Below, piece after piece: positions 1-9,182 of a stretch of 64,000 nucleotides of DNA. The translations under genes were made by a program, and so were the position numbers. The notes below the pieces were generated by a model that saw nothing but the letters and a program-made list of their open reading frames with translations, had not been told where the DNA came from and searched no databases. Positions within the stretch are counted from its first letter, which is position 1. Each line of letters begins with the position of its first letter. The stretch is from positions 2,636,001 to 2,700,000 of the forward strand of contig NZ_CP102258.1 of assembly GCF_025146565.1 (NCBI RefSeq), given 5' to 3'. Source of the stretch: Bacteroides eggerthii (lineage in GTDB: Bacteria; Bacteroidota; Bacteroidia; Bacteroidales; Bacteroidaceae).

Positions 1-1019
1 CGATGATTGGCAAAGTCGGAGAAATGAAACCCTATTAATCCGCAGATTTCATTATGCTCGTTCCAGATGCCGAATATAGGTTCGTAGCGGTCATCAGGAG
101 CAGAAAGTACGCCTTTTAGGAACTCCTCTTCGTCGGTCGTAGATTTCAGAGTGTCGACAAATGGCAACCAGATACGCATATAATCCCGATGTGTATCGAT
201 GGCGTGATAAATAGCGGCAGCGTCTTCTATCCTCACTTCACGTAGCTGTATATCAGGCAGAATCCTGAATGAAACGGCAGGACGATTGGAAGAGACTTCT
301 TCTTGAGGGCTTTTTTGTATCCTTTCTTTAACCTTTCCCCACGCATGCGTATCGAACAGGCAACTTTCGCGCATTGTGTGGTACATCACTTTGAATCGTG
401 ACATCGGAACAGCAAAACTTAATATGTCTGCTTCGAAACAGGGACGGACAGACGGATCGAAGAATCCTAAGAAAGTACGTCTTCCTTGCTTTTGATTTTC
501 GAGAATCGTTTGGGTCACAACAGAACAGCATCCTGAGCCGAATGGAGATGAAACCGTATCCGGTGCATTGTTGTCATAATATGCCCAGGTGGCCAAGCCC
601 GATAGAATGTCAGGAGTAGCGAGGAATAATATGCCTTCCACATCATCAAAAGAGGATATTCGGTCTATGCGTGCAAAATGCAGGTAATTTTTCTTGGCTT
701 TGGGCACTTGGATTTCCCGAATGAAGTCGGTTACCATTTCGGGAGTTCTCTTATATTTTTCTTTTAGGGATACGAAGTTAGGAACATGTTCCGGCATTTC
801 CGTAAATCCGGTGTAGAACTTTCCGCCACCGCAGCCCATTGTCTCTGCATTAAGGCTGACTGTCTTTCCTTCTCTGACTAACTTCATGCATTTGAACAAG
901 CAACCGTTTATTTTCTCTGTTGGAGCTTCCAATCGGTCGGAGTACCAGAATGTGATGGGGAGTTCAGCTTGCATGCCGAATGCTTCCTGATAGTTACTGA
1001 TGAAAGTGTGTATATCCAT
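1..1019 (-). CDS. DUF169 - GNAT acetyltransferase fusion (3' end cut by window edge)
   Basis: Reading the minus strand from ATG at 1019 gives an uninterrupted frame of 339 codons to the left edge. Residues about 1-235 resemble the DUF169 family, with a glycine-rich CGGGK segment near residue 63 and a GSGCCS segment near residue 162. From about residue 255 the protein reads as the start of a RimJ/RimL-type GNAT N-acetyltransferase (FRILPDIQLREVRIEDAA, then LIGFHFSDFANH at the edge). DUF169 proteins have no firmly known reaction; GNAT domains move an acetyl group from acetyl-CoA to an amine. The two domains are in one frame without a stop, so this is a fusion. The acetyl-CoA-binding part lies outside the window. 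The domain names come from recognition by eye. Confidence 0.72.
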   Translation of the reverse strand, partial: MDIHTFISNYQEAFGMQAELPITFWYSDRLEAPTEKINGCLFKCMKLVREGKTVSLNAETMGCGGGKFYTGFTEMPEHVPNFVSLKEKYKRTPEMVTDFIREIQVPKAKKNYLHFARIDRISSFDDVEGILFLATPDILSGLATWAYYDNNAPDTVSSPFGSGCCSVVTQTILENQKQGRRTFLGFFDPSVRPCFEADILSFAVPMSRFKVMYHTMRESCLFDTHAWGKVKERIQKSPQEEVSSNRPAVSFRILPDIQLREVRIEDAAAIYHAIDTHRDYMRIWLPFVDTLKSTTDEEEFLKGVLSAPDDRYEPIFGIWNEHNEICGLIGFHFSDFANH

Positions 1020-1087
1020 TTCTTTTCCTTTCTTTTTATTTTAAGGTAAAGATAATGAATATTTCAAGGAATGAAAAGTATAGACAT

Positions 1088-1149
1088 AAAAAAAGGAGTA
1101 CCGCTGTACTCCAACCTTTGTTAACCTTAAATCTAATACTATGAAAAAC
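1088..1149 (-). ncRNA. Putative small RNA, copy A of a repeated promoter-RNA-terminator element
   Basis: A TTTG-N19-TATCTTTG promoter on the minus strand lies just upstream. The predicted RNA starts near 1149. Its conserved 5' part is followed by a 7-bp hairpin (1095-1101 with 1106-1112) and seven T on the minus strand (1088-1094), a standard intrinsic terminator. The block 1117-1168 matches 54203-54254 at 51 of 52 positions. It sits 69 nt before the DUF169-GNAT start in the same direction, so it could also be an attenuated leader. The second copy has no gene downstream, which favours a free small RNA. No long reading frame is present. Confidence 0.6.
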
Positions 1150-1155
1150 ACATTG

Positions 1156-1186
1156 CAAAGATACGGACTCTTGGAATATTTGCAAA
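1156..1186 (-). promoter_or_regulatory. Bacteroides sigma-ABfr promoter of small RNA copy A
   Basis: On the minus strand the -33 box TTTG (1183-1186) and the -7 box TATCTTTG (1156-1163) are separated by exactly 19 bases, the published Bacteroides spacing. Confidence 0.75.
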
Positions 1187-1261
1187 CTATCCAAGAAAAA
1201 AAGTATGTTTTATAACACTTCTTATATATTTTCGTCCTTTGCTATATCTTTTTTAAGAATT

Positions 1262-2929
1262 TCAGCCTTTAGCTTCCTGATACATGAAGCGTTTGATGCT
1301 CTTCTTGGCGGTCTTTTCAAATTCCTCAAAGTGTATCTTCACTTTGGTTATCTGGCTGTATGCCGGCAATAGTAGGTTCAGCTCATTTCGGTTGGCTTCC
1401 ATTGCTTTTTCTATATCGGCCTGTTGGAGTCCATGAGCGAAGGCATCGTCGAAGTCGGGATATATCAGGGCGACGAGTTTGTCGTGCTGCAATACAATCA
1501 AAGACTCCGATACGTAAGGCATGTTGTTCAGTTTGCTTTCAATCTCTTCAGGGTATATGTTCTGTCCGCTGGAGGTTAGAAGCATATTTTTGCTACGTCC
1601 GCGTACGGTGACGTAGCCGTCTGCATCCATTGTGGCAAGGTCGCCCGTATGCAGCCAGCCGTTGACATCGATGATTTGCGAGGTAGCCTCGGTATTCTTG
1701 TAGTATCCCAGCATAAGATTGGTTCCTCGGCAGATAATTTCGCCCGCTACATTTTGAGGATCGGGAGAGTCTATCTTCACCTCCATGCGGGTAGTGGCTT
1801 TTCCGCATGAGGCGAGTTTCAGGGTTTCCCAACGGCTGGAACAAATGATAGGGCCACATTCTGTCATACCGTAGGCAATGGTGTAGGGGAAGCCTATCTG
1901 CTTGAGGAAGCGTTCCACATCGGCATTGAAAGGAGCGCCGCCAATAATGATTTCGTCAAAATTACCGCCGAAAACATCCATTGCTTTCTTGCGCATATCG
2001 GCTTTTATCTTATCGTTGACGATGGGCATGCGCAGCAACAGCTTACCTATTTTGTTGTCGATAAGCGGCAGGATGTTTTTCTTGATAATCTTCTCCACAA
2101 TAAGAGGCACGCAGGAGATGATACGCGGTTTGATTTCAGAGAATGATTGCGCGATAATCTTCGGCGATGGCATGCGGGTAAGGAAGTAGAGATGTGCGCC
2201 TGCCGAGAAGCCGTAAAGAAAGTCGTATACCATGCCGAAAACGTGTCCCAAGGGAAGCATGGAAACGATGTGGTCACCGGGACGCACAGGCAGCATTTCG
2301 TGACAATAGGCTATGTTGGACCACAAACTGCGGTAAGGCAGCATTACGCCTTTGGAATAGCCGGTGGTGCCAGAAGTGTAATTGATGACCGCCAATTCTT
2401 CAGGAGACTGTTCCTTGCGATAGCAGATATGTTCGGGACGGAAGTTTTTGGGATAGCGTGCGCCATAGATAGCATTACGGTGTTCGAATGCTTCCATGAG
2501 TCGTTCGTCCCGGCAAACGACCGGAGTGAAATCCGTCAGCAGTACCACTCCCATTAACAGCGGCATAGCTTCTTCGTTCAGGTTTTCCCAGGCCCGATCG
2601 CCCACAAAAAGAAGTTTGGCTTCGGAATGATTGACGATGTTGTGTATGTTGTCTGCCTTGAATTCGTGGAGAATAGGAACAATGACAGCACCATAGGTCA
2701 CTGTTGCCAGAAAGCACACTGCCCAATGGGCGCTGTTACGACCGCATACGGCTATTTTATCACCGGGCCGGATACCGGCGCTTTCCAATACGATATGAAA
2801 TTTTGCAATCTTTCGGGCAACATCTTTATATTGTAGGGTGATTCCCTGGTAGTCGGTTAGGGCATTTTTATCCCAATTTTGTACGATGCTTCGTTCTATA
2901 TAGTCAATGAACAGTTGTTCTTGTTCCAT
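1262..2929 (-). CDS. Long-chain fatty acid-CoA ligase (AMP-binding enzyme)
   Basis: A 555-residue adenylate-forming enzyme. It would activate a carboxylic acid with ATP and load it on CoA. The P-loop YTSGTTGYSKG is at residues 184-194, an ATP-binding YGMTECGP segment near 355, and the GWLHTGDLA and YVTVRGRSKN core motifs near 440-470, all in family order. Full length for the family. The C-terminal domain lacks a recognisable extra module. It stands alone between the K+/H+ antiporter and the DUF169 gene, all on the minus strand. The substrate chain length cannot be read from the sequence; other acyl or aryl acids are possible. Confidence 0.88.
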   Translation of the reverse strand: MEQEQLFIDYIERSIVQNWDKNALTDYQGITLQYKDVARKIAKFHIVLESAGIRPGDKIAVCGRNSAHWAVCFLATVTYGAVIVPILHEFKADNIHNIVNHSEAKLLFVGDRAWENLNEEAMPLLMGVVLLTDFTPVVCRDERLMEAFEHRNAIYGARYPKNFRPEHICYRKEQSPEELAVINYTSGTTGYSKGVMLPYRSLWSNIAYCHEMLPVRPGDHIVSMLPLGHVFGMVYDFLYGFSAGAHLYFLTRMPSPKIIAQSFSEIKPRIISCVPLIVEKIIKKNILPLIDNKIGKLLLRMPIVNDKIKADMRKKAMDVFGGNFDEIIIGGAPFNADVERFLKQIGFPYTIAYGMTECGPIICSSRWETLKLASCGKATTRMEVKIDSPDPQNVAGEIICRGTNLMLGYYKNTEATSQIIDVNGWLHTGDLATMDADGYVTVRGRSKNMLLTSSGQNIYPEEIESKLNNMPYVSESLIVLQHDKLVALIYPDFDDAFAHGLQQADIEKAMEANRNELNLLLPAYSQITKVKIHFEEFEKTAKKSIKRFMYQEAKG

Positions 2930-3035
2930 TCGTATAATTGCACACTTTAGTTAAAACTGCGCAAATATAGGGCTTATAGTGATGCAAAGCAAGTGGTTTG
3001 AAGTTTTTTTCATGGAGACTGTTCTCCTTTATTTC

Positions 3036-4490
3036 CTATTCTTTGACCTTTTCAGAAATAAGGAGCAACTTGTCTCCTACGTGGAGTTTTAGGGTGCCGT
3101 TGGGTATCAGGTACTCATTGCCGCGTTTCACTATCATGACGAGGGTCCCCTGGGGGAGGTTCATGTTTTTGAGAGTGTCGCCTTTTTTGTCGAGCATCTC
3201 TTGGGTAACGGTTACATCGCGCAGGTCGGAGTCGATTTCCTCGGGCAGCTCTACTCCGAAGTCATTGCCTGTCTTTTCCATTGGAGTGGAAAGTCCCAGC
3301 AAGCGCGCCACTTTTGAGACGGTAGTACCTTGAATGACGAGAGATAGGATTGTGATGAAAAATACAATGTTGAAGATTACGTCGGCGCCGGGTACATCTG
3401 CCACTACCGGATAGGTGGCAAAGATAATGGGAACCGCACCACGCAGCCCTACCCAGGAAACGAAGAGCTTGGATGTCGGAGTGATACGTTTTCCGAACGG
3501 AAGCAGACAGAGAAATACACTGAGCGGCCGCCCTATAACAATCATAAATACGCCGATGAGCAGTGCTACGACGGCTACTTCCAGCATTTCGTGCGGATTG
3601 ACAAGCAGACCGAGACAAAGGAACATGATAATTTGGAAAAGCCATGTCAACCCGTCCATAAACGTGTAAATCTCCTTGCGGTGCATAATTTTGTTGTTGC
3701 CCACCATCATGCCGGCAATGTAGACGGCCAGGTAGCCGTTGCCTTTCATCAAGTCGGTAACGGAGAATGTGAAGAAGACAAACGACAGCAGCAATATGGG
3801 ATAGAGCGACTGGTTGTCTATATTCAGCCTGTTCAGCATAAGGATGGCCAATTTGCCCAGCAGGTAACCGGCTGCGGCACCCACAATAAACTGTATCACG
3901 AAAGAGAGAGCTATTTGGGAAACGCCCATCCCTGAGGACTGGATGAACTGAATCAGTACGATAGTCAGCATATAAGCCATCGGGTCGTTACTTCCGCTTT
4001 CCAACTCCAGCATAGGGCGAAGGTTGTGCTTCAGGTTCATCTTCTGTGAGCGCAGAATGGCGAATACCGATGCCGAGTCGGTAGACGACATGGTGGAAGC
4101 CAGCAGCAAGGATGTGATTAGCGGCAGATGAATATTGGTCCAGCTCATGCCCGAAAGCCACCATATAAACAGTCCGGTGAACAATGCCGTCAGGAGAACA
4201 CCCAAAGTGGACAGTACGATACCGGGGGAAAGGATGGGTTTGATTTCAGTAAACTTAGTGTCCATACCGCCCGAAAACAGTATGATACTCAAGGCTACCA
4301 TACCGATGAATTGCGCTTCTTTTGCATTATGGAATTGCAATCCCAGTCCGTCACTGCCGAAGAGCATACCCACTACCAGAAAGAGCAATAAAGCGGGAAC
4401 TCCGAAACGATAACCGGTCTTGCCTACGATGATGCTGACGAAAAGTAAAATAGAACCTACGAGTAGAATGTTTTCTGCTGTAAATAACAT
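3036..4490 (-). CDS. nhaP2: K+/H+ antiporter, CPA1 family with TrkA-C domain
   Basis: A 484-residue membrane protein with about 12 hydrophobic segments forming a Na+/H+-exchanger fold, including the conserved SSTDSASVFAIL segment near residue 137 and LELESGSNDPMAY near 162 that carry the ion-binding acidic residues. Residues about 413-484 form a TrkA-C ligand-binding domain. NhaP2/CvrA of E. coli is about 578 residues with a further C-terminal domain; this protein stops after TrkA-C. Expected role: extrusion of K+ in exchange for protons at the inner membrane. Ion specificity is inferred from domain layout only. Confidence 0.85.
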   Translation of the reverse strand: MLFTAENILLVGSILLFVSIIVGKTGYRFGVPALLLFLVVGMLFGSDGLGLQFHNAKEAQFIGMVALSIILFSGGMDTKFTEIKPILSPGIVLSTLGVLLTALFTGLFIWWLSGMSWTNIHLPLITSLLLASTMSSTDSASVFAILRSQKMNLKHNLRPMLELESGSNDPMAYMLTIVLIQFIQSSGMGVSQIALSFVIQFIVGAAAGYLLGKLAILMLNRLNIDNQSLYPILLLSFVFFTFSVTDLMKGNGYLAVYIAGMMVGNNKIMHRKEIYTFMDGLTWLFQIIMFLCLGLLVNPHEMLEVAVVALLIGVFMIVIGRPLSVFLCLLPFGKRITPTSKLFVSWVGLRGAVPIIFATYPVVADVPGADVIFNIVFFITILSLVIQGTTVSKVARLLGLSTPMEKTGNDFGVELPEEIDSDLRDVTVTQEMLDKKGDTLKNMNLPQGTLVMIVKRGNEYLIPNGTLKLHVGDKLLLISEKVKE

Positions 4491-4583
4491 AAGTATTGTG
4501 TTATAAAGTTTATTATAAATGCTTTTTGTACCTTAGTGTACAAAGGTATTTATAATTAATAACAAATACAATATTTAGTTAGT

Positions 4584-5945
4584 TCAATTAAATTTCAGTA
4601 CAAAAGTTGTCTCTTTTCCCGGTCTCAAGGAGAGATTTCCACCGGACAAGCGCATGATTTGCCGGGAGATGCTGAGTCCTATTCCGCTTCCGTTTTCTTT
4701 GGTGGTGAAGAAGGGAATAAATATATGTTCGGCAATGTTCGGGGGGATGGCAGGACCATTGTTGGATATTTCAATCAATACAGCTTCGGCTTCATCGCAA
4801 TAGGCGCGTATATGGATGTGCTTTTCCTCTGCTGGAGAGGAGGACTTCTCAAAAGCCTGCATGGCATTCTTCAGCAGGTTGATGATGACTTGTGAAATGA
4901 GGTTCTCGTCTGCATGAAGTATCAGGTCGTTGGGAACGATGGAGGCATGGAAAGTTACGGGGATACCGGGATACTGATGGCGTGCCAGCTCCACCATGCG
5001 GCCGATGAAGCCTTTGAGGTAGAATAAGGTCGGTTCGGGAGTAGGGATATGTGTGAATTTGCGGTAGGAATCGACGAAGGCGAGCAATCCTTTGCTGGTG
5101 CTGCTGATTGTTTCCAGACCGTTGCGTATCTCTTCTTTGGATATTTTTTCTTCGGTGAGTTCCAGCAGAGTGTCGCTAAGGGAGGTGATAGGGGTTATGG
5201 TGTTCATAATCTCGTGGGTCAGTACACGTGTGAGTCGTATCCATGAGTCTATTTCTTTTTCGTCCAACTCGCTGTTGATGTCGTTCAGGGCGAGGATGCG
5301 CAGGTGTTCCTTGCGGACGGTGATGTCGCTGACGCGGACGGAGAGGTTTACTGTGCCGCGTTCGTTGCCGAATGCTACCTGAAATTTGTCACCGGAACGG
5401 CAGGTGGTGAGTAAATCCATAAGATGATTGTCCACACGTGACAGTTGGCGGATGTGGGTGAATACTTCCAGTCCGAGCAGATGCAGGGCTTCGTTGTTCT
5501 TTTGATAAATGGCTCCGTTGTCGTTCAGCACGACGATGCCGGTATTGACGCAGTCGAGGATAAGCTCGTAGTATTTCTCTTGTTGGGCAGTTTCGCTTTT
5601 TACATTATATAAGATGCGGGCTACGCGGTTCAGAGAACGGTTTATGAGACGGCTATCTTCGTTTCCGTCCGTCTCGGAGAAATGAATGGCGGTGTCGTTG
5701 TTTTCAATGGCATCAAGCATGAAAAGGACTTTGCGGGTGTGGCGGTGGTACAACCGTTGCTGCCGGCGTATTGCCAGGGGAAGAAGTACGGTGAAGAAGA
5801 CAGCCCAGAACAGAGGGGCGTTAAAGCCATGCAATGTCGGAGCTTTAAGAAAATACAAAGTCCACATTGCTCCTGCAGCTAAGGCAATGAACAGGCTGAC
5901 GGCAGTCTGAAAAACATAATATTGGTTTATATTCTTATACTTCAT
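4584..5945 (-). CDS. Sensor histidine kinase, NtrY-like, partner of the sigma-54 activator
   Basis: A 453-residue membrane kinase. Two hydrophobic segments at about 12-33 and 44-60 bracket a very short periplasmic loop. A HAMP-like linker and a PAS-like region (about 125-215) follow. The phospho-acceptor H-box is LTHEIMN with His244; the N-box NLLKNAMQAF is near 350 and the G boxes (SNNGPAIP, GSGIGLSISRQ) close the ATPase domain. It starts 29 bp after the response regulator stop and is surely co-transcribed with it. With so small an external loop it probably senses a membrane or cytoplasmic signal. The likely target is the ABC exporter operon that starts at 9351. Confidence 0.9.
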   Translation of the reverse strand: MKYKNINQYYVFQTAVSLFIALAAGAMWTLYFLKAPTLHGFNAPLFWAVFFTVLLPLAIRRQQRLYHRHTRKVLFMLDAIENNDTAIHFSETDGNEDSRLINRSLNRVARILYNVKSETAQQEKYYELILDCVNTGIVVLNDNGAIYQKNNEALHLLGLEVFTHIRQLSRVDNHLMDLLTTCRSGDKFQVAFGNERGTVNLSVRVSDITVRKEHLRILALNDINSELDEKEIDSWIRLTRVLTHEIMNTITPITSLSDTLLELTEEKISKEEIRNGLETISSTSKGLLAFVDSYRKFTHIPTPEPTLFYLKGFIGRMVELARHQYPGIPVTFHASIVPNDLILHADENLISQVIINLLKNAMQAFEKSSSPAEEKHIHIRAYCDEAEAVLIEISNNGPAIPPNIAEHIFIPFFTTKENGSGIGLSISRQIMRLSGGNLSLRPGKETTFVLKFN

Positions 5946-5974
5946 ACTATTTCTGGCTTATGCTTCTTATGTTT

Positions 5975-7312
5975 TCAGAGCCCGTACTTTTTCATTTTGT
6001 TATAAAGCGTTTGCCGGGTAATCCCCAGTTGCGAGGCAACAGCCGAGAGGTTACTGCCACATTTCTCCAGTGTCTGGCGTATCATCTGCTTTTCCATATC
6101 TTCAAGGGTGGATACGGGCGTTTCCGGTGCTTCGTTTCTGCGTTGTAACTGGAACGATCCGGCAGAGAGAAATGTGCCGTCGCAGATAATAACAGCCTTT
6201 TCAATGGCATGCTCCAGCTCGCGGATATTACCGAACCAGGGATGCAGCGTCAGCTTCTCACGTGCTGAATTGTCCAGACGCAAAGCAGGCTTTTCATATT
6301 GCTTGCAGAAGCGTGTGATGAAGCGTTCTGCCAGTGGAATAATATCTTCCGGCCGTTCTCGCAGTGCAGGAATTTCAAGATGAATGGTATTGATGCGGTA
6401 GAGCAGGTCCTCGCGAAACTCTCCTTTATCCGCCATTTCAGATAGGTGGCGGTTGGTGGCACAAACCAGGCGGATATCTATCGGGACAGGCGTATTGCTT
6501 CCCACGCGTACAATGCTGCGGCGCTGAAGTGCAGTCAGCAGTTTGGCTTGCAGATGATAGGGGAGATTGCCTATTTCGTCAAGGAAGAGAGTGCTGTGGT
6601 CGGCAGACTCAAACTTACCGGGACGGTCGGCATGGGCATCGGTGAAGGAGCCTTTCATGTGTCCGAAAAGTTCGCTTTCAAAAAGGCTTTCGGTAATGGC
6701 GCCCATATCCACGCTTATCATTTCTTTATGGTGGCGTGTGGAGAGGGCGTGTATTTCGCGGGCAAGCATCTCCTTGCCTGTACCGTTCTCACCGGTAATA
6801 AGTATATTGGCGTCGGTAACGGCTACTTTCTCCACCAGCATGCGAAGTTGTTGCATGGCGGAACTTTCTCCCCAGTACATGGAAGAAACGGCAGTTGCAG
6901 CCGTTGCTTTCTTCTTTCCGGATGTAGGGGTGTCCTGTGCGGCATTGAGCAGGGTTTCTACCAGCTTTCCGTTGTCCCAGGGCTTGACGACAAAGTCCGT
7001 TGCACCTTCTTTTATTCCGCGTACGGCAAGGTCTATGTCGGCATAGGCGGTGAACAGTACCACAGGCAGTGACGGATATTGCTTCTTTATTTCGTGCAGC
7101 CAGTAAAGTCCCTCGTTCCCGGTATTGATGCCGGACGTGAAATTCATATCGAGAAGCACTACCTTCCACGTATCTTCGCGCAAGGTGCCGGGAAGGGTAA
7201 CTGGTGAGGAAAGGGTGGTTATTTTATCAAAATAAGGTTTCAACAGCAGTTGCAAGGCGGTGAGTACGCCCCGATTGTCGTCAACGATAAGAATGTTTCC
7301 GGATTTCTTCAT
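5975..7312 (-). CDS. Sigma-54-dependent response regulator, NtrC family
   Basis: 445 residues in three domains. The receiver (about 5-125) has the acidic pair D11-D12, phospho-acceptor D55 and K110. The AAA+ domain has Walker A GENGTGKE (174-181), the sigma-54 contact loop and Walker B TLFLDEIG (241-248). A Fis-type helix-turn-helix occupies about 405-445 and ends TRQTLYNKMKKYGL. The contact loop reads GSFTDA (221-226) rather than GAFTGA. When phosphorylated by the adjacent kinase it should hexamerise, bind palindromic upstream sites and open sigma-54 promoters. Two such palindromes and a sigma-54 promoter lie 1.9 kb away, before the ABC permease gene at 9351. Confidence 0.92.
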   Translation of the reverse strand: MKKSGNILIVDDNRGVLTALQLLLKPYFDKITTLSSPVTLPGTLREDTWKVVLLDMNFTSGINTGNEGLYWLHEIKKQYPSLPVVLFTAYADIDLAVRGIKEGATDFVVKPWDNGKLVETLLNAAQDTPTSGKKKATAATAVSSMYWGESSAMQQLRMLVEKVAVTDANILITGENGTGKEMLAREIHALSTRHHKEMISVDMGAITESLFESELFGHMKGSFTDAHADRPGKFESADHSTLFLDEIGNLPYHLQAKLLTALQRRSIVRVGSNTPVPIDIRLVCATNRHLSEMADKGEFREDLLYRINTIHLEIPALRERPEDIIPLAERFITRFCKQYEKPALRLDNSAREKLTLHPWFGNIRELEHAIEKAVIICDGTFLSAGSFQLQRRNEAPETPVSTLEDMEKQMIRQTLEKCGSNLSAVASQLGITRQTLYNKMKKYGL

Positions 7313-7460
7313 GGCAGAACAGTGTCTTTTTATATTTGTGAGGACAAATATATTTCATTTTCCCGAGAATGTTTTCAAGAAGGAGAGAAAGATGAAATAA
7401 TAAATTGAGAAGTACCGGAATAATACATACCGTATCACAGTTAAGATACGGGCAGCGGAC

Positions 7461-8204
7461 TTACAGCAATTGCAACTTCAATCCGAAAGACAGGCTTAGG
7501 TAATCCCTTGGTTTCAGGTATTTGTTGGTGAAGGCGCTTACTATGTATAAGTCGCAGGTGCTCAGTTCATAGAAGAACGTAATGGACTTTGCCGTAAACC
7601 TGCGGCGGGGATCGATGTCGTACGTGATACGTTGTCCCAGAAAAGCATGGATGCGTACTTTGGACGAGAAGCCGTAATAGCCTTTCGGATAGCGGTCCGG
7701 CTCGTTCACCCAGAATTCGTCACCGAATACGGTGTTGAAGTACATACCGCAGGTGAGAGGTTCTGCCGAGAACCGGCTTTCCTTGATTTGCAGGCTCCAG
7801 GGGATATAGTTCTGCTTCAAGGTAAATGTCAGTTTGGTGCAATCGGACTGATATTTGGGCAGGACACCCAGAAATATATCCGTTTCCCACTGGTTACGTT
7901 TTCCGTAATCCCAGCCTGTACCCAGTGACAGCAAACCCATGTTGCCGGCAAACTGTATTTTGGTGTGTGTGGGAATCAAGGCTTCCCAATGTTTGCGATA
8001 GCGGTGCACACGCCGGTCGTAACGGCTGTGATGTGTACGGCCGGTCACAATGGTATCAGGCTTGCGTTGCAGGTAGACAGTATCGTGTTTCACGATAATC
8101 ACTGTATCTCTTTCTTGCGCAGAAAGCGCGCCGCACCACAATAGCAGCAGGCAGATAACGGCGGCGAGTACGGGTTGATTAGAAATAGACCACTTCGCGT
8201 TCAT
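7461..8204 (-). CDS. Hypothetical outer-membrane-type protein with signal peptide
   Basis: 247 residues. A signal peptide is visible (hydrophobic stretch to about residue 29, ending GALSAQ). After a basic, histidine-rich region (HSRYDRRVHRYRKHW) come alternating aromatic and polar strands that suggest a small beta barrel, perhaps of the DUF3575 type. The C-terminus SLSFGLKLQLL ends in a strand, typical of barrels. It overlaps the 3' end of the upstream phosphoesterase gene by 26 bp and should be translated from the same message. Function unknown. Confidence 0.75.
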   Translation of the reverse strand: MNAKWSISNQPVLAAVICLLLLWCGALSAQERDTVIIVKHDTVYLQRKPDTIVTGRTHHSRYDRRVHRYRKHWEALIPTHTKIQFAGNMGLLSLGTGWDYGKRNQWETDIFLGVLPKYQSDCTKLTFTLKQNYIPWSLQIKESRFSAEPLTCGMYFNTVFGDEFWVNEPDRYPKGYYGFSSKVRIHAFLGQRITYDIDPRRRFTAKSITFFYELSTCDLYIVSAFTNKYLKPRDYLSLSFGLKLQLL

Positions 8205-8988
8205 ATCCGTCGGGTGTTATGGTGAATATATAGTAATTGCGGTTCTTCATACAGTCGCTCATGTAGTACATGATGCCGTCCTCGAAGAGGTTTTCCTCGA
8301 ATACATGGTGTTCGTGGGCGGCGGTACAGAATTGTATGCCGGGGAACTCGGTTACGTAACGGTGAAAGACACGTGCCACGTTGTTATTGAACTGGTCGGC
8401 ATAAGGGCGGACATGCATGGACACTACGGTTTTGTCGAACTCGTCTTTACGGTCGGTAATTTCGTTTTCAAGAAAGGTGAAGTCGGGAATGGGGCGGGAG
8501 TAGTCGAACTCCATAGCGTTGGTGTTCAGGCATACGAATTTTATCCGTCCGGCAATGAACGAAAAGTTGGGGTCGCCGAATACGGCGCGATATGTCTCTT
8601 CTCCTGTGCCAAGGCAGTCGTGGTTGCCAATCAAGGTAACATAGGGCACGTGGAGCTTGTTCATAATGTCGCGTTGCCAAAGGAACTCGTCAGTAACACC
8701 GAAGTCGCTCATGTCACCGCCATGAATAACGAAGTCGATGTCGTCGCGCTTATTTATCTCTCCTACGAAATCCAGCGTCTCGTCATACCAGCGTTGCGAG
8801 TCGCCCATAGTCACGAATTTAATCGTTGTCTTGCCTTTGCATTTCTGTTCTATCTCTGCAATGTTATGGGCATTTACGTCGGTCTCACCGCTGATGCGCA
8901 CATCATACGGGTGATAGTCTATCATGTCGCAGCCATCCATGAACAGGCAGAGGAATGATAGGAGTAAGGGTTTATATGGCTTTATCAT
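8179..8988 (-). CDS. Metallophosphoesterase, predicted lipoprotein
   Basis: Calcineurin-like phosphoesterase of 269 residues from the chosen start. The metal-binding motifs are all present in order: GDSQRW, HGGDMSD, GNHD, a later H in VVSMHVRP, and AAHEHH. The ATG at 8988 is preferred over one at 9051 for two reasons. It yields a short signal with a lipobox-like FMDGC, placing the enzyme on a membrane surface, and a -7 box at 9034-9041 puts the transcript start downstream of 9051. The downstream gene overlaps by 26 bp. Substrate unknown. Confidence 0.85.
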   Translation of the reverse strand: MIKPYKPLLLSFLCLFMDGCDMIDYHPYDVRISGETDVNAHNIAEIEQKCKGKTTIKFVTMGDSQRWYDETLDFVGEINKRDDIDFVIHGGDMSDFGVTDEFLWQRDIMNKLHVPYVTLIGNHDCLGTGEETYRAVFGDPNFSFIAGRIKFVCLNTNAMEFDYSRPIPDFTFLENEITDRKDEFDKTVVSMHVRPYADQFNNNVARVFHRYVTEFPGIQFCTAAHEHHVFEENLFEDGIMYYMSDCMKNRNYYIFTITPDGYEREVVYF

Positions 8989-9033
8989 ATTAATCAGCTT
9001 GGTATATAAGTGTATGCCTATGAAAACTGAGGG

Positions 9034-9041
9034 CAAAGGTA
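9034..9041 (-). promoter_or_regulatory. -7 promoter box for the phosphoesterase operon
   Basis: TACCTTTG on the minus strand matches TAnnTTTG. It lies 46 bp before the chosen start at 8988. No clear TTTG was found 19-21 bases upstream. Confidence 0.45.
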
Positions 9042-9182
9042 GAGTTTTCATTCAATAGAAAAGTTGTCCTATTTTCCGTTTTTCTGTCCTGTAAAAGAGA
9101 TTTTGTTTCACTGCAACACTATACAAAAGGACATGGATTCTTTTCAGACGGAAGAATATAAGAACATACTGGATGGGCTGCT

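Noticed and set aside
1141..1215. A 24-codon plus-strand frame starting MKNTLQRYGLLEYLQ over the small RNA promoter
   Set aside because: In copy B the matching frame is not kept beyond the shared block, and the region is better explained by the minus-strand promoter.
6446..7072. A 208-codon open frame opposite the response regulator
   Set aside because: Lies wholly within the AAA+ coding region and resembles no protein.
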